Origin: Bremerella sp. TYQ1
GTDB taxonomy: Bacteria; Planctomycetota; Planctomycetia; Pirellulales; Pirellulaceae
Assembly (NCBI RefSeq): GCF_020150455.1
Contig: NZ_CP083740.1
Coordinates: 3,906,001 to 3,970,000, forward strand
DNA length: 64,000 nt
Direction of reading: 5' to 3'
This document shows positions 9,400 through 17,104 of the stretch, piece by piece; position 1 is the stretch's first letter, and each line of letters opens with the position of its first letter. A program made the translations under genes and the position numbers. The notes under the pieces were generated by a model that worked only from the letters and a program-made list of their open reading frames with translations, had not been told where the DNA came from and made no database searches.

Positions 9400-9789
9400 A
9401 TGAAAATCGAACACTTCGCGCTTCAAGTTGCTGATCCGATTGCGGTTGCTCGTTGGTATGTTGTCCACTTGGGAATGACCATCCAAAAGGGGAGCAGCCA
9501 GCCGCCGTTTGCTCATTTCTTGGCGGACGACAGTGGGCAGATGCTGATCGAGCTTTATTACAACGATCAGTTCGATGTCCCCGACCAATCCCAGGTCCCT
9601 CCGGCCCACTTCCACTTGGCACTTGTATCGGAAAACATCGAGCAAGATCGAGCTCGACTCATTGAAGCCGGGGCGAAAGAAGAAGGCCCGATCAATACGC
9701 AGCCAAACGGCGACTTGGTCTGTTTTCTCCGCGATCCGTGGGGCCTAACCCTACAACTGGTGACCAGGGTCGAGAAGCTTTTGCGTTAG
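9400..9789 (+). CDS. VOC family (glyoxalase/bleomycin-resistance-like) protein
   Basis: A 129-residue protein of the vicinal oxygen chelate fold made of two beta-alpha-beta3 modules. The start MKIEHFALQVADP with a later WYVVHLGM is typical of module 1. Module 2 contains HFHLALVSENIEQ and ends with FLRDPWGLTLQLVTR, the classic C-terminal VOC motif. Possible metal ligands are His5, the conserved acidic residue in MLIELYY, and His in AHFHLAL. The family includes glyoxalase I, dioxygenases and resistance proteins, so the reaction is undefined. It is a single gene between a terminator upstream and a 380-bp gap downstream. Confidence 0.85.
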   Translation: MKIEHFALQVADPIAVARWYVVHLGMTIQKGSSQPPFAHFLADDSGQMLIELYYNDQFDVPDQSQVPPAHFHLALVSENIEQDRARLIEAGAKEEGPINTQPNGDLVCFLRDPWGLTLQLVTRVEKLLR

Positions 9790-10026
9790 AGAACGCTTCG
9801 GTTGCCAAAGAAATAGATTTTGCACGCATTCTACACAAATACGTGTACACGTTACCAACACTTTCTAAGAATGTGTGTTTTCCCCGAGAGTTACGCATCG
9901 GGCAATTGCGCTAGTCGTGCAAGCTGTCGTTAACGGCCTCTGAATCATGACTCAGCGTGACCCATTTTTCGTGCATCTCTCATGCATTCCACGGCAACAC
10001 CTTAGCAATAATTTGCCAATATTTCC

Positions 10027-10055
10027 TCGACGCTTGGTCAATACTTGTTTATAAT
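10027..10055 (+). promoter_or_regulatory. Putative sigma-70-type promoter
   Basis: A TCGACG -35 (four of six matches) lies 17 bp before a perfect TATAAT -10 at 10050-10055, about 115 bp upstream of the FG-GAP gene start at 10172. The rest of the 9790-10171 gap holds no gene or repeat that I can support. Confidence 0.45.
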
Positions 10056-10171
10056 AGGCGCAGCGACACTGTGGGCGGCTCTTCCTGGCTGCCCGTTCTT
10101 TCCCGGTTTGCTTTCGCCACCTCTTTGCCCGATAATTGCTGGCATTGCCCTTTTCCCTGGAGGTGCCACTC

Positions 10172-11392
10172 ATGCGATTGCTGCCAGTTGTTCTACTTGC
10201 CCTGACTTTGCTCCCCTGCCCTCTTTTTGCAGATGAACTTTCATTCGAGCCGCAGCAGTTGAAGACTGAGCTCGGGGTTGGGTACGCCGTTCGGTTAATC
10301 GACATGAACGAGGATGACAAACTCGATATTTGTATCGTCGATCAAGATCGAATTGTCTGGCTCGAAAATCCCAATTGGAACGAACACGAGATCCTCGGTC
10401 CTGGGCAAACCAATCAAGACAACGTCGCATTTGCCCCGGCCGATATCGACGGAGACGGCAAGCTCGACTTCGCCGTTGCAGCCGGTTGGGGTGGCGGCAA
10501 AACGCAGCGAGGCACCATTCAGTGGATCACTTCTAACGGTAGCCAAGCGAATGGCAGCAGCGCGAAGCACTGGGCCGTGCATCCGATCCGCAACGAGCAC
10601 AGCACGCATCGCATCAAATTCGCGAACGTCGTCGGAGATGACAAGCCGGAATTGATCGTCGGTCCGCTGTTCGGCCCAAACACCACAGGGCCTCACTTCG
10701 CCGAACATGGCGTTCGCCTGGTCGCACTCGAGATCCCCGAAAATCCGACGACAGAGCCTTGGCCGCTGCACATGATCGATAACTCGCTGCACGTGATGCA
10801 CAACTTCCTGCCGATCGATTTCACCGGCAACGGACAAACCGACATCATCACTGCCAGCTACGAAGGCGTGTTTCTGCTCGAACGCCAAGCGGATGGAAGC
10901 TGGACGAAGTCGCAACTCGGGAGCGGCGATCAAGAGTCGAGCCCCAGCCGAGGAGCCAGCGAAGTAAAAGTGGGCCGGCTCGCCAATGGCGACCGTTACA
11001 TCGCCACCATCGAACCATGGCATGGCAATCAGGTCGTCGTTTATACCAAGCCACAAGATCAGCCGCTGCGGAGCCTTTGGAAGCGGCAAGTGCTTGACGA
11101 TCAACTGAAATGGGGGCACGCCGTCTGGTGCGTCAACTTAGACGCCGATGCCGACGAAGAACTGGTCATCGGCGTGCGGGACGATCAAACCGACAGCACG
11201 CGTCGCGGGGTGCGAATCTTCGATCCGCAGGATGCTAACGGATCTCAATTCAAGCGTTATGTGGTCGATCCCGGGGCGGTTGCAGTCGAAGATTTAGCCG
11301 TGGCAGATCTCAACGCCAACGGCCAGCCCGACATCGTCGCCGTCGGGCGGCAAACGCACAACGTGAAGATCTATTGGAATAAAACTCAATAG
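10172..11392 (+). CDS. Secreted FG-GAP/VCBS repeat beta-propeller protein
   Basis: A 406-residue exported protein. The N terminus MRLLPVVLLALTLLPCPLFA is a signal peptide, with cleavage likely after FADE or just before it. The body carries repeated calcium-loop motifs of the FG-GAP type: DMNEDDKLDICIVD, DIDGDGKLDFAVA, NGQTDIITASYEGVF, DADADEELVIGV and DLNANGQPDIVAVG. These predict a seven-bladed propeller. The start at 10172 has a good GGAGGTG ribosome-binding site; an in-frame ATG at 10136 would place extra residues before the signal peptide. The role is unknown. Such proteins in planctomycetes are often annotated only as VCBS repeat proteins. Confidence 0.88.
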   Translation: MRLLPVVLLALTLLPCPLFADELSFEPQQLKTELGVGYAVRLIDMNEDDKLDICIVDQDRIVWLENPNWNEHEILGPGQTNQDNVAFAPADIDGDGKLDFAVAAGWGGGKTQRGTIQWITSNGSQANGSSAKHWAVHPIRNEHSTHRIKFANVVGDDKPELIVGPLFGPNTTGPHFAEHGVRLVALEIPENPTTEPWPLHMIDNSLHVMHNFLPIDFTGNGQTDIITASYEGVFLLERQADGSWTKSQLGSGDQESSPSRGASEVKVGRLANGDRYIATIEPWHGNQVVVYTKPQDQPLRSLWKRQVLDDQLKWGHAVWCVNLDADADEELVIGVRDDQTDSTRRGVRIFDPQDANGSQFKRYVVDPGAVAVEDLAVADLNANGQPDIVAVGRQTHNVKIYWNKTQ

Positions 11393-11566
11393 CTGCAAGC
11401 ATAATTCTCAAACATTGCCTTTTATCCGGTAGGTTCCTAGTATTTTTTGCCGCAAAATTTCAATAACGCTGGGTGAAAACAGACTCGATCGTTAAACTGA
11501 AATGCACCTGCCACCCGCCAGATCTTTTCTCCCCACATCATGACGAAAGAAATAGGAACAGACCCG

Positions 11567-12574
11567 ATGAGTAAAGTTCGTTGGGGTGTACTGAGCACCG
11601 CGAAAATAGGCACGGTTAAAGTCATCCCTGGAATGCAGCGGGGGCAATACTGCGAAGTGTCCGGTATCGCGTCCCGAAATCTGGACAATGCCCAAGCGGC
11701 AGCCGATGAGCTGAACATTCCCAAAGCGTACGGCTCGTACGAAGCTTTGCTGGAAGATCCAGAGATCGATGCGGTCTACATTCCGCTGCCTAACCACATG
11801 CATGTGGCGTGGGCGATCAAAGCGATCGAAGCCGGCAAGCATGTGCTGTGCGAAAAACCGATCGGGCTGAACACCGAAGAAGCGCGGCACCTGGCCGATA
11901 TCGCCTATCAGCACCCCAACTTGAAGGTGATGGAAGCGTTCATGTATCGCCATCACCCGCAATGGCAGAAGGCTCGCGAGATCGTTCGCGAAGGTGGCAT
12001 CGGTACTCCGGTCACCATCCAGTGCTTCTTCTCCTACTTCAACAACAATCCTTCCGACATCCGCAACAATCCGGAATGGGGTGGCGGCGGCATCATGGAC
12101 ATCGGCTGCTATCCGATTTCGTTGTCGCGGTTCATCTTTGAAGGCGAGCCTGAAAAAGTGATGGCCGCCATCACGCGGGACGAAGAATTCAAGACCGACG
12201 TGGTCGCTTCGGTGATGATCGACTTCGGCGGCTTGATGAGCACGTTTACTTGCGGCACGAAGATCGCCCCGTACCAACGCGTGCATATCGTCGGCACCGA
12301 AGGACGCGTCGAAATTCAAATTCCGTTCAACGCTCCGCCTGACAAGCCATGCATCCTGTGGCATCAGCAAGGGGAAGAGATCACCCAGATCGAACTGCCG
12401 ATCGCCGATCAGTACACCATCCAGGGCGACCTCATGTCTCAGGCCATCCTGGAAGACACCGAAGTCCCCACCCCCATTAGCGACGCGGTTGCCAATATGG
12501 AAGTGATCGAAGCGATCTTCCGCAGCGAACGCACCGGCCGCTGGGAATCGATTAACCACATGGTGGCCAAGTAA
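11567..12574 (+). CDS. Gfo/Idh/MocA family oxidoreductase
   Basis: A 335-residue NAD(P)-dependent dehydrogenase with the Rossmann start VRWGVLSTAKIGTVKVIPGM. The catalytic motif VLCEKPIGLNTEEARHLAD lies near residue 92, and the central MDIGCYPISLSRF motif is also present. The length and the pattern EAFMYRHHPQW resemble the glucose-fructose or dihydrodiol dehydrogenase-like branch, but the substrate is not certain. I favour the ATG at 11567, which has AGGAACAG upstream, over the in-frame ATG at 11540, which has no ribosome-binding site. It stands alone: neither neighbour is metabolically linked in an obvious way. Confidence 0.9.
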   Translation: MSKVRWGVLSTAKIGTVKVIPGMQRGQYCEVSGIASRNLDNAQAAADELNIPKAYGSYEALLEDPEIDAVYIPLPNHMHVAWAIKAIEAGKHVLCEKPIGLNTEEARHLADIAYQHPNLKVMEAFMYRHHPQWQKAREIVREGGIGTPVTIQCFFSYFNNNPSDIRNNPEWGGGGIMDIGCYPISLSRFIFEGEPEKVMAAITRDEEFKTDVVASVMIDFGGLMSTFTCGTKIAPYQRVHIVGTEGRVEIQIPFNAPPDKPCILWHQQGEEITQIELPIADQYTIQGDLMSQAILEDTEVPTPISDAVANMEVIEAIFRSERTGRWESINHMVAK

Positions 12575-12643
12575 CCACAAGCGACCGACTTATTCCCAAG
12601 GGCGCGTCTCGACACACTGGAATCGCCCCGACAACTTCAAACC

Positions 12644-12699
12644 ACCGAGCCCCAACGAAGCCGCCGCCATCAACCTCGGCCGCCCCGTTGGGGCTCGGT
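12644..12699. repeat. Perfect 14-bp inverted repeat, related to the 33.6-kb repeat
   Basis: ACCGAGCCCCAACG (12644-12657) is exactly inverted as CGTTGGGGCTCGGT (12686-12699) around a 28-base GC-rich loop. The right half (GCCGCCCCGTTGGGGCTC) closely matches the inner arm of the nested repeat at 33561-33762 (GTCGCCCCGTTGGGGCTT), so both look like members of one dispersed family. No T-run follows, so it is a poor terminator candidate. The 12575-12960 gap otherwise holds only the palindrome at 12806. Confidence 0.75.
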
Positions 12700-12805
12700 T
12701 CGTTCTTGCCCGCAATCCCCCCACATCGACGCAGGCCCTGCTGCAGTACAACACGTCACAGCATTTGCCATTTCTATCGCATGCAGCAAAGTAGCCGATG
12801 CTTAA

Positions 12806-12825
12806 TGCGTCGAGACGCACCCTAC
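12806..12825 (-). repeat. REP-like palindrome, single copy
   Basis: TGCGTCGAGACGCACCCTAC: read on the minus strand it starts with GTAGGG and forms the same hairpin as the paired elements at 16842 and 19830. The following 30 bases (GCGGGGATGGGAACTGGCCG) resemble those after the copy at 13873 (GTGGGGCTCGGAATTGGTCG), so the two copies share more than the palindrome. They flank the membrane-protein gene 12961-13860 in direct orientation. Confidence 0.75.
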
Positions 12826-12960
12826 GCGGGGATGGGAACTGGCCGATTTCGGCACGGTTTGGAATAGTTGGCCTGGTAGTGCTTTTGAAGATGCGACCTG
12901 ATACCGTAGGAAGTTGCTGTTGGTGGCCTTGGTTTTGATGATCTTACGCATGCTTGCTTT

Positions 12961-13860
12961 ATGGAAGTTGAATCGGACGACGATCTGGACATGGACGCGT
13001 CGTTACCAGGGGACGACGAATCTAGCTCAGGCGAATCGTTGACGCGTTCGATTCCGGTCCGCATCCTTGGGGCGGTGACGCTAATCATCTGGCTTCAGAT
13101 TGCGTTTGCCGTGCTCTTCTCTATCCCTGGCCCGCCCAGCATTTCTTTAACTGCGGCACTGTTCGGCGTGATGACGCTGACCAGCTTTTTTCTGGCGTGT
13201 GGCAATATTCGTTTTCGGTGGCGATTGCTTCTGGCGATCGGCCTCTGCACACTCCTGACTTTGGTGTTACCGTACAGTCGCCTGGCCGGATTTGTTGTCG
13301 TGATGGGCATGGGGCTGGCATCCATCGGCCTGACATTATTCAACCGCTTTCTGGTCTCCCTAGTCTTCGGTGAGAAAAGCCTCAAATGGCGATTCACACT
13401 GTTTGGACTGATGGCCTTCACTACCATCGTGGCGTTGGTTGCTTTTGCGGTGAAAAGCTTGATGCCGCATGTCGTCCCGCTTGATGTTTTGATCGGTCTT
13501 TTGGTCCTGGTCTTTCTAGCTTGGGTCCTGGCGTTTCAATGCGTGCCGCTATGGTCACGAAATTACGCGGAAGCGCTTTGCCTGGTCGGCAGTGCAATGA
13601 TGCTGGCGTTGACTGCTCCGGCGATCGCTCACGAATGCCTAAGCGCGGCCCTGCAGAACCCACCAACGTTCCTGCAAGTACAACTTCCGACGTGGTCGGC
13701 GATTGGTTTGATTTGGCTGCTGCTATATCCGCTGTGGCTTGGGTTCTACGCTCTCGATTGGTCGCTGGTCCACCCGAACTGGAAACAGCACGCGTCCCCG
13801 ATCCCCCCAACTTCAACCGCCGCCACAACGGAAGCAGCGGACGTACTGATGGACGATTGA
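12961..13860 (+). CDS. Multi-pass membrane protein of unknown function
   Basis: A 299-residue protein that I do not recognise. An acidic N-terminal tail (about 1-25, rich in Asp, Glu and Ser) precedes seven or eight hydrophobic segments spread from about 35 to 270. A short C-terminal tail rich in Thr and Ala ends in acidic residues. It contains no catalytic motif, no ABC or transporter signature and no zinc site. The start lacks a clear ribosome-binding site; an ATG at 12991 is an alternative. The gene lies between two REP-like palindromes in direct orientation, so it may have moved with them or may simply be bordered by them. Confidence 0.7.
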   Translation: MEVESDDDLDMDASLPGDDESSSGESLTRSIPVRILGAVTLIIWLQIAFAVLFSIPGPPSISLTAALFGVMTLTSFFLACGNIRFRWRLLLAIGLCTLLTLVLPYSRLAGFVVVMGMGLASIGLTLFNRFLVSLVFGEKSLKWRFTLFGLMAFTTIVALVAFAVKSLMPHVVPLDVLIGLLVLVFLAWVLAFQCVPLWSRNYAEALCLVGSAMMLALTAPAIAHECLSAALQNPPTFLQVQLPTWSAIGLIWLLLYPLWLGFYALDWSLVHPNWKQHASPIPPTSTAATTEAADVLMDD

Positions 13861-13872
13861 ACTGCGACCAAA

Positions 13873-13898
13873 GCAGGGTGCGTCTCGACGCACCCTAC
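13873..13898 (-). repeat. REP-like palindrome, single copy
   Basis: This copy is almost fully palindromic over 26 bases: GCAGGGTGCGTC and GACGCACCCTAC flank a TC centre. It lies 13 bp after the stop of the membrane-protein gene. On the minus strand it carries the GTAGGG foot. The position could also let it act as a transcription barrier. Confidence 0.75.
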
Positions 13899-14034
13899 GT
13901 GGGGCTCGGAATTGGTCGCTTTACTTATGCTGTTGAATGGCTGGTCTGATCGCTAGAGACTTCCCCTGCATAGAGATGCAATAACCCCTACATCAACTAT
14001 TTGTACAATTTTGCGTCTTTCGTGGACAATTCTC

Positions 14035-14063
14035 TTGACCGTCGGTTGCAATATGGGCATATT
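14035..14063 (+). promoter_or_regulatory. Putative sigma-70-type promoter
   Basis: TTGACC (five of six) is separated by 17 bp from CATATT (four of six), about 220 bp upstream of the pseudopilin gene at 14284. The remainder of the gap 13899-14283 shows no gene. Confidence 0.35.
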
Positions 14064-14283
14064 CAGCCTCGTCCGCGAAACGCACTCGATAAATCGGCCA
14101 TTTTTTGGCCAGTTCGCCTATTTGACCACGATTGTAAATCAGGCGATTTATTGGGTGGCGGCTTGTGCGACGACTATTCCTTAGCTTTTCAGCCCCTTTT
14201 CGCTTGGTTCGCCAGGCCTTTTTCCTTTACTTCTTATGGCCGCGGCAATGCCCGGCTTTTCTTCGTTGGAAAGGACTTATCTC

Positions 14284-15237
14284 ATGTCTTCTTCGCCCAA
14301 AACGCGAGGCTTTACGCTCGTGGAATTGTTGGTGGTGATCGCCATTATCGGTGTCTTGATCGCGCTGCTGTTGCCGGCTGTGCAGCAGGCCCGGGAAGCG
14401 GCTCGGCGGATGCAGTGCACCAACCAGATGAAGCAGCTCGGCTTGGCAATGCACAACTATCACGACACCTTCCTGCAGCTTCCGCCGGGCAACTCCGAGA
14501 TCGAAGCGTTAGGCCGGCCGCGCCGCGAATGGGGCTGGGCACCGCGGATCATGAACTTCATGGAGCAGACCGCGATCGCCGACCATATCGACTTCAAAAA
14601 GCCGTCGTACGATCGCCCCAGCGGTTGGAACAACACGATGATGGACGACCCGAGCGTGATTTGTAATTACAAATTCATGCGCATGGTGCACGATCAATTC
14701 CTGTGCCCCTCGAATTCCCAGGGAGGCGAAGCGGCCGTGGAAGATCACTTCAGTGCCAGCTGGGAGATCTCGCAGTCTGACTATGCGGCGAACATTGGCG
14801 ACTATCCCAATGCGACCGGAGTCGCTGGCGTTGGCGTCACGCACACCGGGGCCGGCAACTCCGAAGAGCGTGTCCGCGGCGTGATCGGCACGCGCGACTA
14901 TGCGGCAAAGTTTTCGGAAATCACCGATGGGCTTTCCAACACCTATTTGCTGGGCGAATGCATCGGAGCATGGAGCCACTGGCAGAACTGGGGTTCCGCT
15001 TGCTTCTCGAGCACGGCCTATCCGATCAATCATCGCAATCGCGACTTCATGAATGGCACGCTCGGCCCGACGGTAAGTCACTGGCAAGAGAATATCGCCT
15101 TCCGCAGCTTTCATCCCGGCGGTGCGAACTTTCTGATGTGCGACGGCTCGGTGACGTTCTTGCCGGAAACGATGGATGGCGCGGCCTATCGTGCAGGCGC
15201 CTCGAAGTCCGGCGGCGAAGTCGCGCAGCTTCCGTAG
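14284..15237 (+). CDS. DUF1559 pseudopilin-like protein
   Basis: A 317-residue planctomycete-type DUF1559 protein. The N terminus has a prepilin signature, [20 protein letters not shown], with a Gly-Phe cleavage site, a conserved Glu at +5 and a hydrophobic helix; a PilD-like peptidase should process it. The segment AVQQAREAARRMQCTNQMKQ is the family hallmark, and the C terminus carries the HPGGANFLMCDGSVTF motif. GGAAAGGA precedes the ATG at 14284. These proteins are greatly expanded in planctomycetes, and their role (pseudopilus subunits, surface adhesion or secretion) is not settled. A lipoprotein gene follows 70 bp downstream. Confidence 0.93.
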   Translation: MSSSPKTRGFTLVELLVVIAIIGVLIALLLPAVQQAREAARRMQCTNQMKQLGLAMHNYHDTFLQLPPGNSEIEALGRPRREWGWAPRIMNFMEQTAIADHIDFKKPSYDRPSGWNNTMMDDPSVICNYKFMRMVHDQFLCPSNSQGGEAAVEDHFSASWEISQSDYAANIGDYPNATGVAGVGVTHTGAGNSEERVRGVIGTRDYAAKFSEITDGLSNTYLLGECIGAWSHWQNWGSACFSSTAYPINHRNRDFMNGTLGPTVSHWQENIAFRSFHPGGANFLMCDGSVTFLPETMDGAAYRAGASKSGGEVAQLP

Positions 15238-15307
15238 GCCTCGCGTCGGTTTCGGCACGTGTCGGTTCCCTTCATTCCCTGCTTCCCTACTTCCAAGGAA
15301 ACGAACC

Positions 15308-15763
15308 ATGCTTTTTGCAATGCAGCCGCGTTCGACTTACTTGCTGCTGCTTTTCGGCATGTTGATCTTCAGCGTTGGCTGCGACAGCGGTCCGCAGCTA
15401 GGCCAAGTGACCGGCAAAGTTACCTACCAGGGGAAACCTCTTAAAAAAGGTACGATCATTTTCGAGGTGCCTGGCTCGCGATCATCGTTCGGCGAAATCG
15501 AAGGAGGCCAGATCGTGAACGTTTCTACGTTCGAATCGGGCGATGGCGTTCCAATTGGCGAGGCGAACGTGGCGATCAACTCCTACGACGATAGCGCCCC
15601 GTCGGCCCAGCCAAGCTCGCAGGGGAATGCCTCTGCCCCTGGTGGAGCAAGCCAAATGGTGGTCGGCAAAAACCTTCTGCCGAGTCGATACGCCAATCCG
15701 GCGACCAGCAATCTGACGGTTACCATCGCCGCGGGTGATAATGTAATCGACTTTGATTTGTAA
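15308..15763 (+). CDS. Lipoprotein with carboxypeptidase-regulatory-like (beta-sandwich) domain
   Basis: A 151-residue lipoprotein. The signal is YLLLLFGMLIFSVGCDSG, with lipobox FSVGC and Cys near residue 22. The body begins VTGKVTYQGKPLKKGTIIFE, the start of a transthyretin-like or carboxypeptidase regulatory-like domain. A low-complexity stretch rich in Ser, Ala and Gly follows. A short beta-sandwich ends in TVTIAAGDNVIDFDL. In planctomycetes such proteins commonly follow a DUF1559 gene, as here, which suggests a shared surface function. AAGGAAACG precedes the ATG. Confidence 0.85.
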   Translation: MLFAMQPRSTYLLLLFGMLIFSVGCDSGPQLGQVTGKVTYQGKPLKKGTIIFEVPGSRSSFGEIEGGQIVNVSTFESGDGVPIGEANVAINSYDDSAPSAQPSSQGNASAPGGASQMVVGKNLLPSRYANPATSNLTVTIAAGDNVIDFDL

Positions 15764-15826
15764 CAGCAAAGTAGGGTACGTGACCTAGCTGTTTTCGTTG
15801 CGGTGCGAAATGGTTGGTTTGGCAGG

Positions 15827-15922
15827 CAGTGGCCACAGCGGTGGGGCTACTCCTCTTCGTCGTCGTCAATGCGACGCTCGGTCCAGTATTCGTAGCTGGC
15901 GAGCGTTTCGCCGACGGCTTCG
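15827..15922 (-). pseudogene. Duplicated C-terminal fragment of the zinc-ribbon gene at 16278-16835
   Basis: These 96 bases repeat 16259-16353 in direct orientation with a few substitutions and one indel. On the minus strand they encode the last roughly 24 codons of the neighbouring gene (ending ERRIDDDEEE, stop) without a start. A complete small ORF sits between the two copies. It is best read as a remnant of a tandem duplication or the scar of a cassette insertion, and is not a gene. Confidence 0.85.
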
Positions 15923-15923
15923 G

Positions 15924-16253
15924 CTAAGGTTTACTCACCCTGCGAAGAATCCATGCCGCGGCGGCGATGATAGTTCCAGAAATTGCACCAAGCAATGAAT
16001 AGACTAGCCAGGATTCAGGCATGCGGATGAGACTTGCTAGAATCCCCACGACTGTCGCTACACATGCCGTCAAAGAATACAACATAACGGCACGCCAGGT
16101 TTTTATTTCCCCTTGTGCTGCAAGGGTGCTGGCTCCGATTGCAACAAGCAGAAAAGTTTCCGCTTGGAGATCGTTGCCAAACAGCCTTGCCGCTATCGAC
16201 GACACAACGCCTAGCAGGATGCCTACGGCACAACAGGAAGGAAAGCTTGGCAT
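15924..16253 (-). CDS. Small membrane protein between direct repeats
   Basis: A product of 109 residues from the ATG at 16253, or 114 from a GTG at 16268 inside the repeat. It has two clear and perhaps three hydrophobic helices: CAVGILLGVVSSIAARLF, then LLVAIGASTLAAQ, AVMLYSLTACVATVVGILAS and WLVYSLLGAISGTIIAAAAW. It ends with basic RRVSKP. I do not recognise the family. The ORF fills almost exactly the 336 bases between the two 96-bp copies, and its stop abuts the distal copy, so it looks like a self-contained inserted unit. No ribosome-binding site stands out. Confidence 0.6.
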   Translation of the reverse strand: MPSFPSCCAVGILLGVVSSIAARLFGNDLQAETFLLVAIGASTLAAQGEIKTWRAVMLYSLTACVATVVGILASLIRMPESWLVYSLLGAISGTIIAAAAWILRRVSKP

Positions 16254-16258
16254 GGACG

Positions 16259-16353
16259 CAGTGGCCACAGCGGCGGTCTACTCCTCTTCGTCGTCGTCAA
16301 TACGACGCTCGGTCCAGTATTCGTAGCTGGCGAGCGTTTCGCCGACGGCTTCG
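16259..16353. repeat. Second copy of the 96-bp direct repeat
   Basis: This is the functional copy: it contains the 3' end of the zinc-ribbon gene 16278-16835 plus about 19 bases beyond its stop (CAGTGGCCACAGCGG). The partner is 15827-15922, and the distance between copies is 432 bp. Confidence 0.85.
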
Positions 16354-16835
16354 TCGGAGGTGAGGCCTTCGACTTGAGGGACTCGGGCAAATTGGTGGTG
16401 GGCGTAGATGCCGTCGAACTCGAAGTTTTCGAGGTTGGCCGGAATGTAGTTGCCGTCGATGTAGACGCACAGCTGCCCTTCTTCAAGCCCTTCCATTTCG
16501 GTCCGCATGTAATCGATCCAAATCTCGATATCTTCGTCCTCTGGCGGCTCGTCGTAGCGCGTGTCGAGGTCGTGATGGGCCAGTTCTTCCCACGTCAAAT
16601 CGCAAGGAGCGACGACGGCGAACGTGTAAGCCTTGCGGCACTGGGGACAGATAATCAGCCAGCCGCAGCCACACCAAGGGCAATCGAGTTGACCCGGCGC
16701 GGCGACCCAAGTGGGCGTGCATTCACAATGGGAAACCAGATCGTCGTTTGCCTTCTTAAGAAAGAGGCCAGCCTTTTCATTCTTCACTTGCTTGTACCTT
16801 TGCGGATACGTTTTCAAACGTTGCAGATTCCCCAT
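16278..16835 (-). CDS. Cytoplasmic zinc-ribbon protein of unknown function
   Basis: The 185-residue product has a Cys-rich section HCECTPTW...CPWCGCGW...CPQC (about 37-70) that can bind zinc. An acidic C-terminal half follows, containing YDEPPEDEDIEIWID, and the protein ends in a run of Asp and Glu (IDDDEEE). I do not recognise the family. I start at the ATG at 16835 because an in-frame GTG 30 bases upstream lies inside a REP-like palindrome and would translate repeat DNA (RRDAPYA). There is no signal peptide or membrane segment. The 3' end is duplicated downstream. Confidence 0.75.
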   Translation of the reverse strand: MGNLQRLKTYPQRYKQVKNEKAGLFLKKANDDLVSHCECTPTWVAAPGQLDCPWCGCGWLIICPQCRKAYTFAVVAPCDLTWEELAHHDLDTRYDEPPEDEDIEIWIDYMRTEMEGLEEGQLCVYIDGNYIPANLENFEFDGIYAHHQFARVPQVEGLTSDEAVGETLASYEYWTERRIDDDEEE

Positions 16836-16841
16836 CGTAGC

Positions 16842-16940
16842 GTAGGGTGCGTCTCGACGCACCACGAATCACCCAACCGGAAAACAATAACGGCGCAACG
16901 CGCATGACTAGCAGGACAGGTGCGTCGAGACGCACCCTAT
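16842..16940. repeat. REPIN-like pair of inverted REP palindromes
   Basis: The left arm at 16842-16863 is GTAG, then GG, then the hairpin of TGCGTC/GACGCA with a TC centre. The right arm at 16919-16940 is its inverse, ending CCCTAT instead of CCCTAC. The arms enclose 55 bases, giving a 99-bp element. Bases just inside the left arm (CGAATCACCCAACCGG) match those inside the left arm of the pair at 19830 (AGAATCATCCAATCGG), so more than the palindrome is shared. Confidence 0.8.
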
Positions 16941-17104
16941 GTTTTGTGATTGGCACGCAGCTTTTTGAGTTTTATTCGCTGACGAGTCGTGAAACCTGCG
17001 TGAAAGTGGCGAGCGACTCGATTTTCGCATTCCCCTCGTCTGGACGTCGGTGCATAATCGGAGGCGTGGATTGCATTGGCCCGCTTTTTCTATTTGACCT
17101 ACTC

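Noticed and set aside
11492-12580. Long antisense frame over the oxidoreductase at 11567
   Set aside because: It covers exactly the sense gene plus margins, has a low-complexity composition, and is explained by GC-rich third codon positions.
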